Shown here: piece by piece, positions 51,352 to 60,887 of the stretch
Layout: each line of letters starts with the position of its first letter
How positions within the stretch are numbered: the first letter of the stretch is position 1
Assembly (NCBI GenBank): GCA_045110285.1
Contig: JBGCGA010000044.1
Coordinates: 18,849-82,848 of the forward strand
Direction: 5' to 3'
Length of the DNA stretch: 64,000 bases
Origin: Putridiphycobacter sp045110285
GTDB lineage: Bacteria > Bacteroidota > Bacteroidia > Flavobacteriales_D > Crocinitomicaceae
Translations under genes and position numbers: made by a program
The notes under the pieces: model-generated
What the model was told of the DNA's origin: nothing
The model's database searches: none
What the model saw: the letters and a program-made list of their open reading frames with translations, nothing else

Positions 51352-53460
51352 TTACTGACTAATGATTTTCACCATTGTACGTCTATTTCTTTGGTGTCCT
51401 TCTTCCTTTTCTCTTACAGAAGGGAAGTTTTCAATGTTTACATCCGAAACCTCTAACTCTTTCTCTCCGTATCCTCTTGTCTCAATTCTACTTGCAGAAA
51501 TCCCTTTTGATACCACATAGTCTCTAGCCACTTTAGCTCTGCGTTTAGACAATGACATATTATACATATTTGAACCTCTACTATCAGTATGTCCAGCTAA
51601 TTCAATTCTTAGAGTAGGATTTTCATTCATAATTTCAACCAATCGATCCAACTCGTCAACAGAAACGTTACGCAGGGTTGATTTGTCGTAATCAAAATAA
51701 ATATTTCTCAACACGAATTCAGCACCTTCAGCTAATCTCTGCATTTCGAAATTCTTAGTATACTCATTTCCTTCATCCTCACTTCTAACAACTAAGTTAT
51801 CGGAAGCCAGAGTGTACCCTGGCTGAGTTGAAGTTATTGCATAATTTCTTCCAGATTCCACGGCAACTACATAATTCCCACTTTCGTCTGGCATGACTTC
51901 GTATAGCTTTTCATTAGTACTCGCATCCATAAAGGTAACCATTGCTCTAAGTGCATTTCCATTATCTGAATCCTTCACGTTTCCTCTAACAATGACTAAA
52001 TCTTTTTTAGTGTAGTTATTAACAACTTCTTTATCTTTCAAATTGTCTAAAGCGCCATTTACCAGACCTGAACTCGCATATATAGGCTCTTTTTTGTCTC
52101 CTAAAAATGTTAATTGGTATATATCTTTTTCGCCAAACCCGTCTTCTCGAACAGAAGAAAAATACGCATATCTTTCATTACCTGAAACAACATAATAAAC
52201 ATCATCATCTGGGGTATTAATCGGATACCCGATATTAACAGGCTCCGACCACTCTTTAGTTTCAGCATCATATTCAGTCTTAAAAATATCTAGTCCACCC
52301 ATAGTAGAGTGTCCATTTGAGGAAAAGTAAAGCGTTTTATTATCTGGATGAAAGAATACACCTTTTTCGTCGAATTCTGTATTTACTGGTCCTCCAATAT
52401 TTTCTGGCTCACCCCATGTTTTATTTGCCTCATCCCATAGTGCCATGTAGATATCGTGTCCACCTAAACCACCTGGTTTGTCTGTAACAAAAAATAATTT
52501 CTTTTCATCAAATGACAATGTTGCAGCCTCTTCGTGGTAATCTGTATTTATTGTCGACCCAATGTTTTCTAATTTCTGCCATTCACCATTATCATCTTTT
52601 TTTGTGATTAACAGGTTGCCATTTTTTCGGTTAACGCCGTGGTAAGTAATCAAAGACTTTCCATCAGGAGAAAGGCCTACTGTAGCATCATGAGATTTTG
52701 TGTTAATTGCTTTTCCAATATTTTTTGCTTTACTCCATCCATCAGCTTCAGCCGAAGCTCTTTCTGAGAAATAAATATCTTCATAATTATAACCTGACTC
52801 ATCTTTATCTTTACTTACATTGCCTTCTGGTCTTCTTGAAGTAAATATTAAGTCTCTTGTGTCAGCTGAAAGTACTGGAGCAAAATCAGGATAAGCAGTA
52901 TTAATATTAGGGCCTAAATTATCAACCCATACTCTCACTGGGTTTTTAGCTAACTCTTTTCCAACTTTACATTCTTGGATTTTCTTGTTAATAAAGAATC
53001 GCATTTCCGCATCAGACTGTCCTAAAGTTTCTTTGTAAGCTCGAAACATAGTAATACTCTTATCAAACTGCCCATCTAAGTGGTAAGCTTGAGCCAAGTG
53101 AAAATCTAAATCTGGATAATCCTTTTCATCTGGATTTGTTTGTTCAACAAATTCAAGTTTTTCAAGTGCTTTATATTTTTGAGTACTTGATAGATAACAA
53201 ATACCCATTCTGTAATTTAAGTAGGCGCTTTTAGAGTGAAAAGAGTCGGCTTGTACATAATGCACAAGCGCATTAGACATGTCTTCTTCACTTCCTCTTT
53301 CAAAATGAAGGTCACCTAACTTAATTTCTCTTACAGCTTTTCCAAAACCAGACTTGCTGCCTAAAACAGTTTTGTCGAATGGTTCATCAACAACTTGTGA
53401 AAACCCATTGTACCCTACTAAAAGGGCTAATACTAAAATTATACTTTTCATGCTTTTCAT
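51352..53460 (-). CDS. TPR-PD40-OmpA family outer-membrane protein
   Basis: From the ATG at 53460 the product is 702 aa with a signal peptide (~1-23). Parts in order: TPR-like helices (~50-160), PD40/WD40-like repeats (~175-450; LIFTSRRPEG, LFFVTDKPGGLGGHDIYM, LYFSSNGHSTMGGLDIFKT), a carboxypeptidase regulatory-like domain (~480-570, VRGNVKDSDNG) and a C-terminal OmpA domain (~580-700) with IELAGHTDSRGSNMYNMSLS and RIETRGYGE. It probably ties outer membrane to peptidoglycan; PorE of the T9SS has a similar layout. It follows the TPR gene with its ATG 2 bases beyond that gene's stop. Confidence 0.85.
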   Translation of the reverse strand: MKSMKSIILVLALLVGYNGFSQVVDEPFDKTVLGSKSGFGKAVREIKLGDLHFERGSEEDMSNALVHYVQADSFHSKSAYLNYRMGICYLSSTQKYKALEKLEFVEQTNPDEKDYPDLDFHLAQAYHLDGQFDKSITMFRAYKETLGQSDAEMRFFINKKIQECKVGKELAKNPVRVWVDNLGPNINTAYPDFAPVLSADTRDLIFTSRRPEGNVSKDKDESGYNYEDIYFSERASAEADGWSKAKNIGKAINTKSHDATVGLSPDGKSLITYHGVNRKNGNLLITKKDDNGEWQKLENIGSTINTDYHEEAATLSFDEKKLFFVTDKPGGLGGHDIYMALWDEANKTWGEPENIGGPVNTEFDEKGVFFHPDNKTLYFSSNGHSTMGGLDIFKTEYDAETKEWSEPVNIGYPINTPDDDVYYVVSGNERYAYFSSVREDGFGEKDIYQLTFLGDKKEPIYASSGLVNGALDNLKDKEVVNNYTKKDLVIVRGNVKDSDNGNALRAMVTFMDASTNEKLYEVMPDESGNYVVAVESGRNYAITSTQPGYTLASDNLVVRSEDEGNEYTKNFEMQRLAEGAEFVLRNIYFDYDKSTLRNVSVDELDRLVEIMNENPTLRIELAGHTDSRGSNMYNMSLSKRRAKVARDYVVSKGISASRIETRGYGEKELEVSDVNIENFPSVREKEEGHQRNRRTMVKIISQ

Positions 53461-53462
53461 TG

Positions 53463-54494
53463 TTAATTGCAAGTTGCGCTATTTAAAAACTTTTCTGCTT
53501 TTTCAGACCCGAGAATAAAAGCTTCTTGCCAGTCTTCACAAGCTTGCTCTACATTTCTCATCATTTCATTTGCGATCCCCCTATTGTAATATGCTTCTTT
53601 TGACTCTGGATTTTTGGAAAGTGCCAAGTTACATTTTTCAATTGCAGACTCATACTGTTCTTTATCAATTAAAACAGCTGCTTGGTTTATGATAACACTC
53701 GCATTATCCGGTTGTATTTGATGCGCTTCATCAAATGCTTTTTCAGCATTATCCAAATCATCTATACTTTCGTAATAATTCCCTTTCAGAATTAAAAAAG
53801 AAACTTTTTCTCTTCCTTTTGTTGCAGCAATTCCTTTATCTATATACGATATTGCTTTTTCTGACTCGCCAAGTTTGATGTAATTATTCGCGATATTGCT
53901 GTAAATGAATTTATTCTCGGGCTTAATTTCCAAGGCTTTGTTGTAGTTTGCTATTGCTGTATCGTATTCACCTAAACCAAAATTAACATTTCCCATCAAC
54001 ACATTATAATCTGAATTCTCTGGTGATTTTTTATACAATTTATCAGCAATTTTTTTTGCTCCAACAAAGTCCTCAGTTCCAACTCTAGCTGCTGCTAAAA
54101 AATATTCTTCCTCTTCAGTTAGCGGCTTAAATACTGTAATTCTATCCAAACAAAAAACAGCACTATCGTACAAACCATTCATGTAATAAGCTTTGCCTAA
54201 CGAAGAGAAAACTGAATGCTGAACTTTTTCAATGCTATATGCTCTCCGACCGTATGCCAATGCATCAGTATAATTTTTCTCTTGAAATCGAATAGACGAC
54301 ATATTTACATAAGCCTCCGCATAAGACGATTCCAATTCTGTTGCCTTTTTATAATGCGTGAACGCCTCAGTTAGCTGACCAGCACTAAATGCTGCATTAC
54401 CTTGAGCAAATGATTGCATTGCTGCTTCAGAGTAGCTTTTTTGTGCCATCACAAATGACGGCAAAAGCAAGGCTAAAAGTAGTACTTTTTTCAT
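53463..54494 (-). CDS. Exported TPR repeat protein
   Basis: The 343-aa product has a signal peptide (~1-17, ending VMAQ) and about eight TPR repeats with typical Ala/Gly/Tyr spacing (EAYVNMSSIRFQEKNYTDAL, then FIYSNIANNYIKLGESEKAI and YYNRGIANEMMRNVEQACED). TPR proteins give binding surfaces for partners. The gene is immediately upstream of the PD40/OmpA gene on the same strand, so the two likely act in one envelope complex. No enzyme motif is present. Confidence 0.83.
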   Translation of the reverse strand: MKKVLLLALLLPSFVMAQKSYSEAAMQSFAQGNAAFSAGQLTEAFTHYKKATELESSYAEAYVNMSSIRFQEKNYTDALAYGRRAYSIEKVQHSVFSSLGKAYYMNGLYDSAVFCLDRITVFKPLTEEEEYFLAAARVGTEDFVGAKKIADKLYKKSPENSDYNVLMGNVNFGLGEYDTAIANYNKALEIKPENKFIYSNIANNYIKLGESEKAISYIDKGIAATKGREKVSFLILKGNYYESIDDLDNAEKAFDEAHQIQPDNASVIINQAAVLIDKEQYESAIEKCNLALSKNPESKEAYYNRGIANEMMRNVEQACEDWQEAFILGSEKAEKFLNSATCN

Positions 54495-54692
54495 ACTTAA
54501 TTATATCTATTATTTGTATAGTTAGGTTGTTAGATGCCAAATTGACCATAGTTCACAACATAATCAATTAACAAAAATAGTAATATAATTTAGATTACCA
54601 GCATTTTAGAAGGTGATTTTAATTATTCCTTAACTTGAATTAATATGTATCCTAAAATTGCTACTTTAGTTGTCTAAATCAACTAAACCAAG

Positions 54693-55781
54693 ATGGCAAA
54701 GAAATCAATAATTAACCAAAAATCACTTAAATTCTTAACTAACTACCTCAACAACGCTTCTCCAACTGGGTTTGAACAAGAAGGACAAAAACTATGGTTA
54801 GAATACATGAAGCCTTATATCGACGATTATTGGGTTGATAATTATGGGACTGCGGTTGGAATTATTAATCCAAAAGCCAAGTATAAAGTTGTGATTGAGG
54901 CACATGCAGATGAAATTTCGTGGTTTGTTCATTACATTACTTCCGACGGGTTTATTTACTTGAGAAGAAATGGAGGATCGGATCATCAAATTGCTCCATC
55001 TAAAAGAGTTTTAATTCATACTAAAAAAGGAACGGTTAATGCTGTTTTTGGCTGGCCAGCAATTCATACCAGATCGGGCAAAGCAGAGAAACCACCAAAA
55101 AAAGACAATATATTTTTAGATTGTGGATGTGAAACGAAAGAAGAAGTTGAGGCTTTGGGTGTTCATGTAGGATGTGTCGTAACCTATCCAGATGAATTTG
55201 TCATATTAAACAAAAACAAATATGTGGGGCGCGCACTCGACAATAGAATGGGTGGATTTATGATTGCCGAAGTTGCTAGATTGTTGAAGGAAAATAAAGT
55301 GAAATTACCATTTGGATTATACATTACTAATTCTGTTCAGGAAGAAATTGGATTAAGGGGAGCTCAGATGATTGCGGAGCGAATTCAACCGGATGTAGCT
55401 ATTGTCACTGATGTTTGTCATGATACACAGACTCCTATGCTAGATAAAATTGTGCAAGGAGACATAGTGGGGGGAAAAGGACCTGTTTTAACCTACGGAC
55501 CCGCCGTGCAAAACAACCTACTGGATTTAGTTATCAATTCTGCTGAAAAAGCAAAAATCCCATTTCAAAGAGCTGCTGCTAGCCGATCGACAGGTACTGA
55601 TACTGATGCATTTGCTTACTCAAATAAAGGGGTACCATCTTGCCTTATTTCATTACCTTTAAGATACATGCACACCACGGTTGAGATGGCTCATAAAGAT
55701 GATATTGAAAATTGTATCCGACTAATATTAGACAGTATACAGAATATTAAGAATAATCAGGATTTTAGGTATTTTAAGTAG
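54693..55781 (+). CDS. M42 family metalloaminopeptidase
   Basis: The 362-aa cytoplasmic product has all M42 metal ligands: His in IEAHADE, Asp in RALDNRMGG, the catalytic Glu pair in VQEEIGLRG, Asp in VTDVCHD, and His in RYMHTTVE near the C-terminus. Relatives are dodecameric TET-like aminopeptidases or deblocking enzymes. It starts MAKKSIINQKSL, without a signal peptide. A one-mismatch -7 box (TACTTTAG) lies 23 bases before the ATG. Confidence 0.93.
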   Translation: MAKKSIINQKSLKFLTNYLNNASPTGFEQEGQKLWLEYMKPYIDDYWVDNYGTAVGIINPKAKYKVVIEAHADEISWFVHYITSDGFIYLRRNGGSDHQIAPSKRVLIHTKKGTVNAVFGWPAIHTRSGKAEKPPKKDNIFLDCGCETKEEVEALGVHVGCVVTYPDEFVILNKNKYVGRALDNRMGGFMIAEVARLLKENKVKLPFGLYITNSVQEEIGLRGAQMIAERIQPDVAIVTDVCHDTQTPMLDKIVQGDIVGGKGPVLTYGPAVQNNLLDLVINSAEKAKIPFQRAAASRSTGTDTDAFAYSNKGVPSCLISLPLRYMHTTVEMAHKDDIENCIRLILDSIQNIKNNQDFRYFK

Positions 55782-56027
55782 GACTTAAGACTGGATGACG
55801 GACGACTTAGGACTTATGACGGACGACTTACAACGAGTTTTCTTAACTAACTGTATATCCCTGATAAAATGACCAGTTGAACAATGCAGTAGAATCTTTA
55901 TACTCTATACCATTCGTATTCGGAGACTGGATAGCGAACAAAGGACGACTGTCATACAAATGACTTACAACGGATTTTTTAACAAAGCCAAAAAAGTCTT
56001 TATACTTTATACTCAAAAACACACCCC
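55782..56027. repeat. Intergenic cluster of short direct repeats
   Basis: ATGACGGACGACTTA occurs twice (55795-55809 and 55816-55830, 21-base period). GACTTACAACG is at 55824-55834 and again at 55962-55972, each followed by a T-rich stretch and then a TCTTTATACT motif, so a ~60-110-base module is partly duplicated. No ORF or RNA gene is visible in these 246 bases between the M42 stop and the amidohydrolase stop. Confidence 0.6.
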
Positions 56028-57329
56028 TTATTCTATTCCGTACTTATCGGTATACTTTTTAGCGAGTTGAATTTGGTGATTGGTAAGTGCTATGAATTGT
56101 CCCCTTATCATGGCCAACGTCACATGGTTTGTGCGCATGTCAATGGCATTGCCTTTTGAGAGAAATAAAGTAGCATCTTTCCCTTTTTCAATTGAACCGA
56201 TTTTGTGATCAATCCCCATTATTTTTGCAACATTTAAGCTAATACTTGCTATTGCTTGCTCTTCAGTTAAACCATGAGCCATAGCCGTCCCTGCTAAAAA
56301 TGGCAAGTTCCTCGCGTTCATCACCTCCATATTACCTGCGTTTTGAATACAAAACAACAATCCACTATTTTGTAATTTTGCTGCTGCTTCGAACACTGAA
56401 GCAGGCAAATCTCCTTCAAAAAAGGGTAAATCATGAGGGTTAGATAACATGATCGTAAAGTTATTTTCTTTCAGCCTTTCCGCTAAAAAAGGAGCATCAT
56501 AACCACCAACAACTACGGGATATTTTAAGTCAAAAACTCTTGCAAAATCAATAATGTCATTCATTTCTGGAGCAAAATCTGCATGAAAATAAACTCGTTG
56601 ATTGCCTTCAAAAACAGACGTCATGGCTTCATACTTTAAGTCTTTTTCAGCATCATCCTGCGCTAAATAGGCTTTGGCTTCCTTAAAAAACAGGGTCAAA
56701 GCTTCTAATGTTTCTTGATATTTTTCATTTTTCTTTAAAACGCCTGGCTCTGCCCACCAGCCAGTTTGCCGGTAACGTGCTGGCCAGTTAATATGAATAC
56801 CGTCATCTGTTTTGTAAACAGCATCTTCCCAATTCCATCCATCTAAAGCCATTACTGACGAGGTTCCAGAAATCAAACCACCCCTTGGTGTTGCTTGGCA
56901 TGCAAGCACACCATTAGTACGAATGGTGTAAATTATTTTAGAATCTAAATTAAAAGCAATAATGGAACGAATGTGCGGATTAATATACCCTACCTCTCTA
57001 AAATCATTGGTTGCTCTTACTGCATCAATCTCTGTTAAACCTATGGTTGAATTGGCAGCAATAAATCCGGGATATAAATGCTGACCTTCCGCATTGATAA
57101 TAGTGTCCCATTCTGTTTTGTCTAGTTTATAGGTCAAAGCATTTGCCACAAGGATAATTTTACCGGCTTCAATTCCAATAGCAGATTTATCAATGACTTT
57201 ACCAGTTCCTAAATGCGCTTTGGCATCTAGTACTAAAGTGCGTTGATATTTTTGCTTAATAGGTGATGGTACTTGCGCCATTCCTGCAAAAGTCGACCAA
57301 ATAAAAAGAATACAAAATATGTTTTTCAT
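56028..57329 (-). CDS. Amidohydrolase-family protein with lost HxH motif
   Basis: The 433-aa exported product (signal ~1-18, ending GMAQ) has the amidohydrolase layout: a beta-sandwich start (VLDAKAHLGTGKVIDKS), the barrel entry LYPGFIAANSTIGLTE, where active enzymes have HxH, and a C-terminal SLNVAKIMGIDHKIGSIEKG. The metal HxH is replaced by ANS, and the later His/Asp ligands are not clear. It may be a non-catalytic or altered subunit. It lies 9 bases after the 1018-aa double amidohydrolase, its likely partner. Confidence 0.8.
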   Translation of the reverse strand: MKNIFCILFIWSTFAGMAQVPSPIKQKYQRTLVLDAKAHLGTGKVIDKSAIGIEAGKIILVANALTYKLDKTEWDTIINAEGQHLYPGFIAANSTIGLTEIDAVRATNDFREVGYINPHIRSIIAFNLDSKIIYTIRTNGVLACQATPRGGLISGTSSVMALDGWNWEDAVYKTDDGIHINWPARYRQTGWWAEPGVLKKNEKYQETLEALTLFFKEAKAYLAQDDAEKDLKYEAMTSVFEGNQRVYFHADFAPEMNDIIDFARVFDLKYPVVVGGYDAPFLAERLKENNFTIMLSNPHDLPFFEGDLPASVFEAAAKLQNSGLLFCIQNAGNMEVMNARNLPFLAGTAMAHGLTEEQAIASISLNVAKIMGIDHKIGSIEKGKDATLFLSKGNAIDMRTNHVTLAMIRGQFIALTNHQIQLAKKYTDKYGIE

Positions 57330-57338
57330 AGCTGTTAA

Positions 57339-60300
57339 TTATTCACCCATAGTATCGCAATGGTAATGACGTTCCGTTTTAATAACTGGTTTTTGAGTGG
57401 GTTTTCCAGCTAACTTATCAGCTAACATTAAACCCAATAACCTTTTTCGTTCCTGCTGATCCCTTTTATATAACTGTATATTTCGTGTTTGATCATAATA
57501 AAGTTTACCTTCTATGAATGTTTTTTCAACTTTAGCTTGCACGCTAAGCGGATTATCAGACCATATCACAATGTCTGCGTCCTTACCGACTTTAATGCTC
57601 CCCATTCTATCATCAACATGTAGTAGTTTAGCAGGATTCAATGTTACCATTTTCCAGGCCTCCTCTTCCGAAACATCACCGTATTTTACAATTTTAGCTG
57701 CTTCATGGTTTAATCGTCTGCCCATCTCAGCGTCATCAGAATTTATAGCAGTTACAATTCCCATTTTATGTAATATTGAAGCATTATACGGAATGGCTTC
57801 ATTCACCTCAAACTTATAAGCCCACCAATCTGAAAATGTTGACGCTCCTGCTCCGTGAGCTTTCATTTTGTCAGCTACTTTATAGCCTTCTAAAATATGC
57901 GTAAAAGTGTTTAATGTGAACCCAACAGAGTCTGCTACTTTCATTAGCATGTTAATTTCACTTTGTATGTAGGAATGACAAGTAACAAACCGCTTAGATT
58001 CAACAATCTGCAATATGGTTTCTAGTTCTAAATCTTTTCGCGGCGCTTTGATCTCTCCGTTTTTTGATTTCTTTTTTCCAGAATTATATGCATCCCAGTC
58101 TTTTTTATAGGCTTTAGCTCTGATAAAGGCATCATAAAACACTTGCTCTACTCCCATTCTAGTTTGAGGAAACCGAATACGATTGAAGTCACCCCAATTG
58201 GATTGTTTTACATTCTCACCTAAAGCAAATTTAATAAACGGCGCAGCCCCTTTTACCAACATATTTTTTGGAGACTCACCCCATTTTAGCTTTATTAAAG
58301 CGGACTGACCACCAATTGGGTTTGCTGACCCATGCAATAACTGAGAACAAGTTACACCTCCTGCTAATTGTCGATATACATTAATATCATTCGAACGAAC
58401 AACATCTGCTATCGACACTTCTGCTGAAATTGCCTGGCCTCCTTCATTTACCCCTTTGCTAATAGCGATATGAGAGTGTTCATCTATAATACCGCACGTT
58501 ACGTGTTTCCCTTTGGCATCAATAACAACGGTATTATTTGAGAAGCTATTGATTTTTTTATTGATGGCTTGAATTTTCCCACCTTTAATTAGCAAATTTG
58601 CATTCTTTATTATTCCTTGTTTTTCGTTCGTCCAAATCGTTGCATTTTTGATGAAATAGGCTTGTTCTTTTGGCAAAGAATCAAATCCAAAGGCCATTGA
58701 AGGAAACGTGGTTCGGTGTAATGCAGAAGTATCAACTTTAAATTCTTTCTTGATTTCCTTTTTACTTGGTGATTTACTCTTTATAGCGCTCCACTTCACC
58801 CATTTTCCGTCCGCTATCAATGCATTTCCTTCCATAATTCCAAGCTCTGGATGCACCACTCCATTCAGTTGTATTAAAGTGCTATCAGATTTTTGAATTA
58901 ACGTAAAAACTGCACTAATTTGATTTCCGTTTACAGAAACTACCATTGGCGCTTTAATGGTGTCAATGGTTGACAACTCTGTTATACTATCGGTTTTTAC
59001 TTTCGCGCTTTTTACGATTCCAGTCATTTTTTTCGCACTTCCTTTAAAAGTGGCTTCGTATGATTCACCATCAATATTTAAGCTGTAATTACCATCAATA
59101 TTATTTGGATTTACTTGTTTAATTGTCTCTTTTCGACCTCTGATCCAGTTTTCGTGGATGATACCATCTTCAAAAACATCTCCTTTTACCAAAATAAAAT
59201 TAGCCAGCTTACCTGCCTCTATTGTACCAACCAGCTTGTCGACTCCTAATAATTTAGCGGGATTAATAGTGAGTGCATTCAGTGCGGCAGACTTTGGCAA
59301 ACCATGTTTTACGGCAGATCTTAAATGTGTTAAAAACTTTGCTTTCTTTTTTGTTTTAAAGGCTGAAAAACTGACCTCAACCCCATTTTTATGCAAAATA
59401 TACGGATTATATGGCGCCATCTCCCAATGCTTTAAATCCGACAACTTGATGTAGCGCGCTATAAAAGGATCGGTTAAATCATAAGCATCTGGAAATTCTA
59501 AGGGCACAATCATTTGCTTGAGCTCATTTTTCAATTCAACAATTCTTTGGTATGTATCGCCATGACCGAAAATTATGAAAGGTAAATTAAATTCTTCTCC
59601 AATTTTCAAAACCCGGTAAACTTCTAGCTTATCTTCTACTTCAAAAATGTGCGGTAATTTCTCAGTCTCTTTGGTCGATTTAAAAGCAATGCTTGTTTGC
59701 TCTTTTTCTGGCAAATTCATGTACCACTGGTAGTCATAAAAATACTGACGCAATAAAGCAATGGCTCCCATTTGAGAAGATGGGTAGGTTTGTTTAGAAA
59801 CCCCTTTTTTGAGGGAATAATGATTGGCCCCCACCGTCTTCACAATCTCTTCTTTGATAGATTGATTTCCAAGAGTCGTTACCATAGAAGTCCCCCTCAT
59901 TAGCCCATCTGTTTGATGGCTAGATATTGTTCCGTAGCCTATGCTTAGAAGTTCTTTTTTTGATTTTGCTAATTTAGAATTGTACAATGCATAAGCCTCT
60001 CTTTCTGGTCTAATGGCTTCGTTCCAATAATATGGGCCAGAAATTAAGGACGACAATTGCGGCCGAAATCCTTTTTTTAAAGACACTGCCTTTGGCATCC
60101 CCAAATTAGAATATGGATCGATAAATGATGGGTAAATAGTATAACCCGTCCTGTCAATTTTAACGGCTTCTTTTGGAATTAAAAGTGCTTTCCCAATCTT
60201 TTCAATTTTGCCATTTCTGAAAAAGAGTGTGGTATTATTAATCAACTCTTTTGCCGACACCTGAATATTAACTCCTGTGATAGCAAATAGTGTGTTCTTG

Positions 60301-60395
60301 GATTCCACCACGCCATTTACAGGCTCTAAATCTTGACTTTTAGCTGCAAAAACAGCCAGTGCACTTCCGAAAATAAATAAAATATATTTCAACAT
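57339..60395 (-). CDS. Double amidohydrolase-family protein (one degenerate, one active module)
   Basis: The 1018-aa exported product has two amidohydrolase modules. Module 1 (~25-430) begins IYPSFIDPYSNLGMPKA, so the HxH is lost (DPYSN). Module 2 (~580-1000) keeps HxH in IIDEHSHIAISKG, further His in TCHSYIQSE and THILEG and the catalytic Asp in NSDDAEM, so it can bind metal. Both modules end in the same fold (NPAKLLGVDKLVGTIEAG and NPAKLLHVDDRMGSI). Active family members hydrolyse amide or ring bonds; the substrate is unknown. It is followed after 9 bases by a third, degenerate module gene. Confidence 0.85.
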   Translation of the reverse strand: MLKYILFIFGSALAVFAAKSQDLEPVNGVVESKNTLFAITGVNIQVSAKELINNTTLFFRNGKIEKIGKALLIPKEAVKIDRTGYTIYPSFIDPYSNLGMPKAVSLKKGFRPQLSSLISGPYYWNEAIRPEREAYALYNSKLAKSKKELLSIGYGTISSHQTDGLMRGTSMVTTLGNQSIKEEIVKTVGANHYSLKKGVSKQTYPSSQMGAIALLRQYFYDYQWYMNLPEKEQTSIAFKSTKETEKLPHIFEVEDKLEVYRVLKIGEEFNLPFIIFGHGDTYQRIVELKNELKQMIVPLEFPDAYDLTDPFIARYIKLSDLKHWEMAPYNPYILHKNGVEVSFSAFKTKKKAKFLTHLRSAVKHGLPKSAALNALTINPAKLLGVDKLVGTIEAGKLANFILVKGDVFEDGIIHENWIRGRKETIKQVNPNNIDGNYSLNIDGESYEATFKGSAKKMTGIVKSAKVKTDSITELSTIDTIKAPMVVSVNGNQISAVFTLIQKSDSTLIQLNGVVHPELGIMEGNALIADGKWVKWSAIKSKSPSKKEIKKEFKVDTSALHRTTFPSMAFGFDSLPKEQAYFIKNATIWTNEKQGIIKNANLLIKGGKIQAINKKINSFSNNTVVIDAKGKHVTCGIIDEHSHIAISKGVNEGGQAISAEVSIADVVRSNDINVYRQLAGGVTCSQLLHGSANPIGGQSALIKLKWGESPKNMLVKGAAPFIKFALGENVKQSNWGDFNRIRFPQTRMGVEQVFYDAFIRAKAYKKDWDAYNSGKKKSKNGEIKAPRKDLELETILQIVESKRFVTCHSYIQSEINMLMKVADSVGFTLNTFTHILEGYKVADKMKAHGAGASTFSDWWAYKFEVNEAIPYNASILHKMGIVTAINSDDAEMGRRLNHEAAKIVKYGDVSEEEAWKMVTLNPAKLLHVDDRMGSIKVGKDADIVIWSDNPLSVQAKVEKTFIEGKLYYDQTRNIQLYKRDQQERKRLLGLMLADKLAGKPTQKPVIKTERHYHCDTMGE

Positions 60396-60419
60396 GTTTC
60401 TTTACTAGCCGATATTGGT

Positions 60420-60427
60420 TAATTTTG
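60420..60427 (+). promoter_or_regulatory. -7 box TAATTTTG
   Basis: An exact TAnnTTTG match 17 bases before the ATG at 60445. Confidence 0.3.
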
Positions 60428-60444
60428 CGTAAAAATAAGAAAAT

Positions 60445-60879
60445 ATGTATAACGGACTACTTCACGCGCATTCAGGTTTAAGATGGATTGCATTATTCTT
60501 TATTATTGCTGCTATTGTTGTTAGCTTTACCTCTAAAAATAAGCCCTACGCAGCATCAGAAAAAAAGATGGCCTTGTTTGCTTTAATTTCAGTTCATGTT
60601 CAGTTACTAATTGGATTCGTACTTTACTTTATCAGTCCAAAAATTACGTTTCCTGAAGGCTTCATGAAGAATGCTACTTTACGTTTTTTACACATGGAAC
60701 ATTTGGTAGGAATGATTTTAGGTATTGCCTTAATCACGATTGGCTATTCTATTGCGAAAAGAAAGACCGAGGCTGCTGACAAAAGGAAAGCAATTAAAAG
60801 ATTTTTCATCATTGGTTTTCTCATAATTCTAGTGATGATTCCTTGGCCATTCAGAGGAATGGGTAATGGTTGGTTTTAA
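60445..60879 (+). CDS. Small four-helix membrane protein (cytochrome b-like)
   Basis: The 144-aa product has four hydrophobic helices (~12-30, 42-63, 84-103, 117-135). Histidines sit near helix ends (HAHSGLRW at 8-10, SVHVQL, LHMEHLVGM), a pattern that suits haem b ligation; such proteins are often annotated as cytochrome B in Bacteroidota. Haem binding is not proven. The stop is 8 bases before hflX, so they are likely co-transcribed. Confidence 0.7.
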   Translation: MYNGLLHAHSGLRWIALFFIIAAIVVSFTSKNKPYAASEKKMALFALISVHVQLLIGFVLYFISPKITFPEGFMKNATLRFLHMEHLVGMILGIALITIGYSIAKRKTEAADKRKAIKRFFIIGFLIILVMIPWPFRGMGNGWF

Positions 60880-60887
60880 GCTACTGA

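Noticed and set aside
55782..56027. CRISPR array
   Set aside because: Repeats are too short, imperfect and irregularly spaced, and no cas gene is present in the window.
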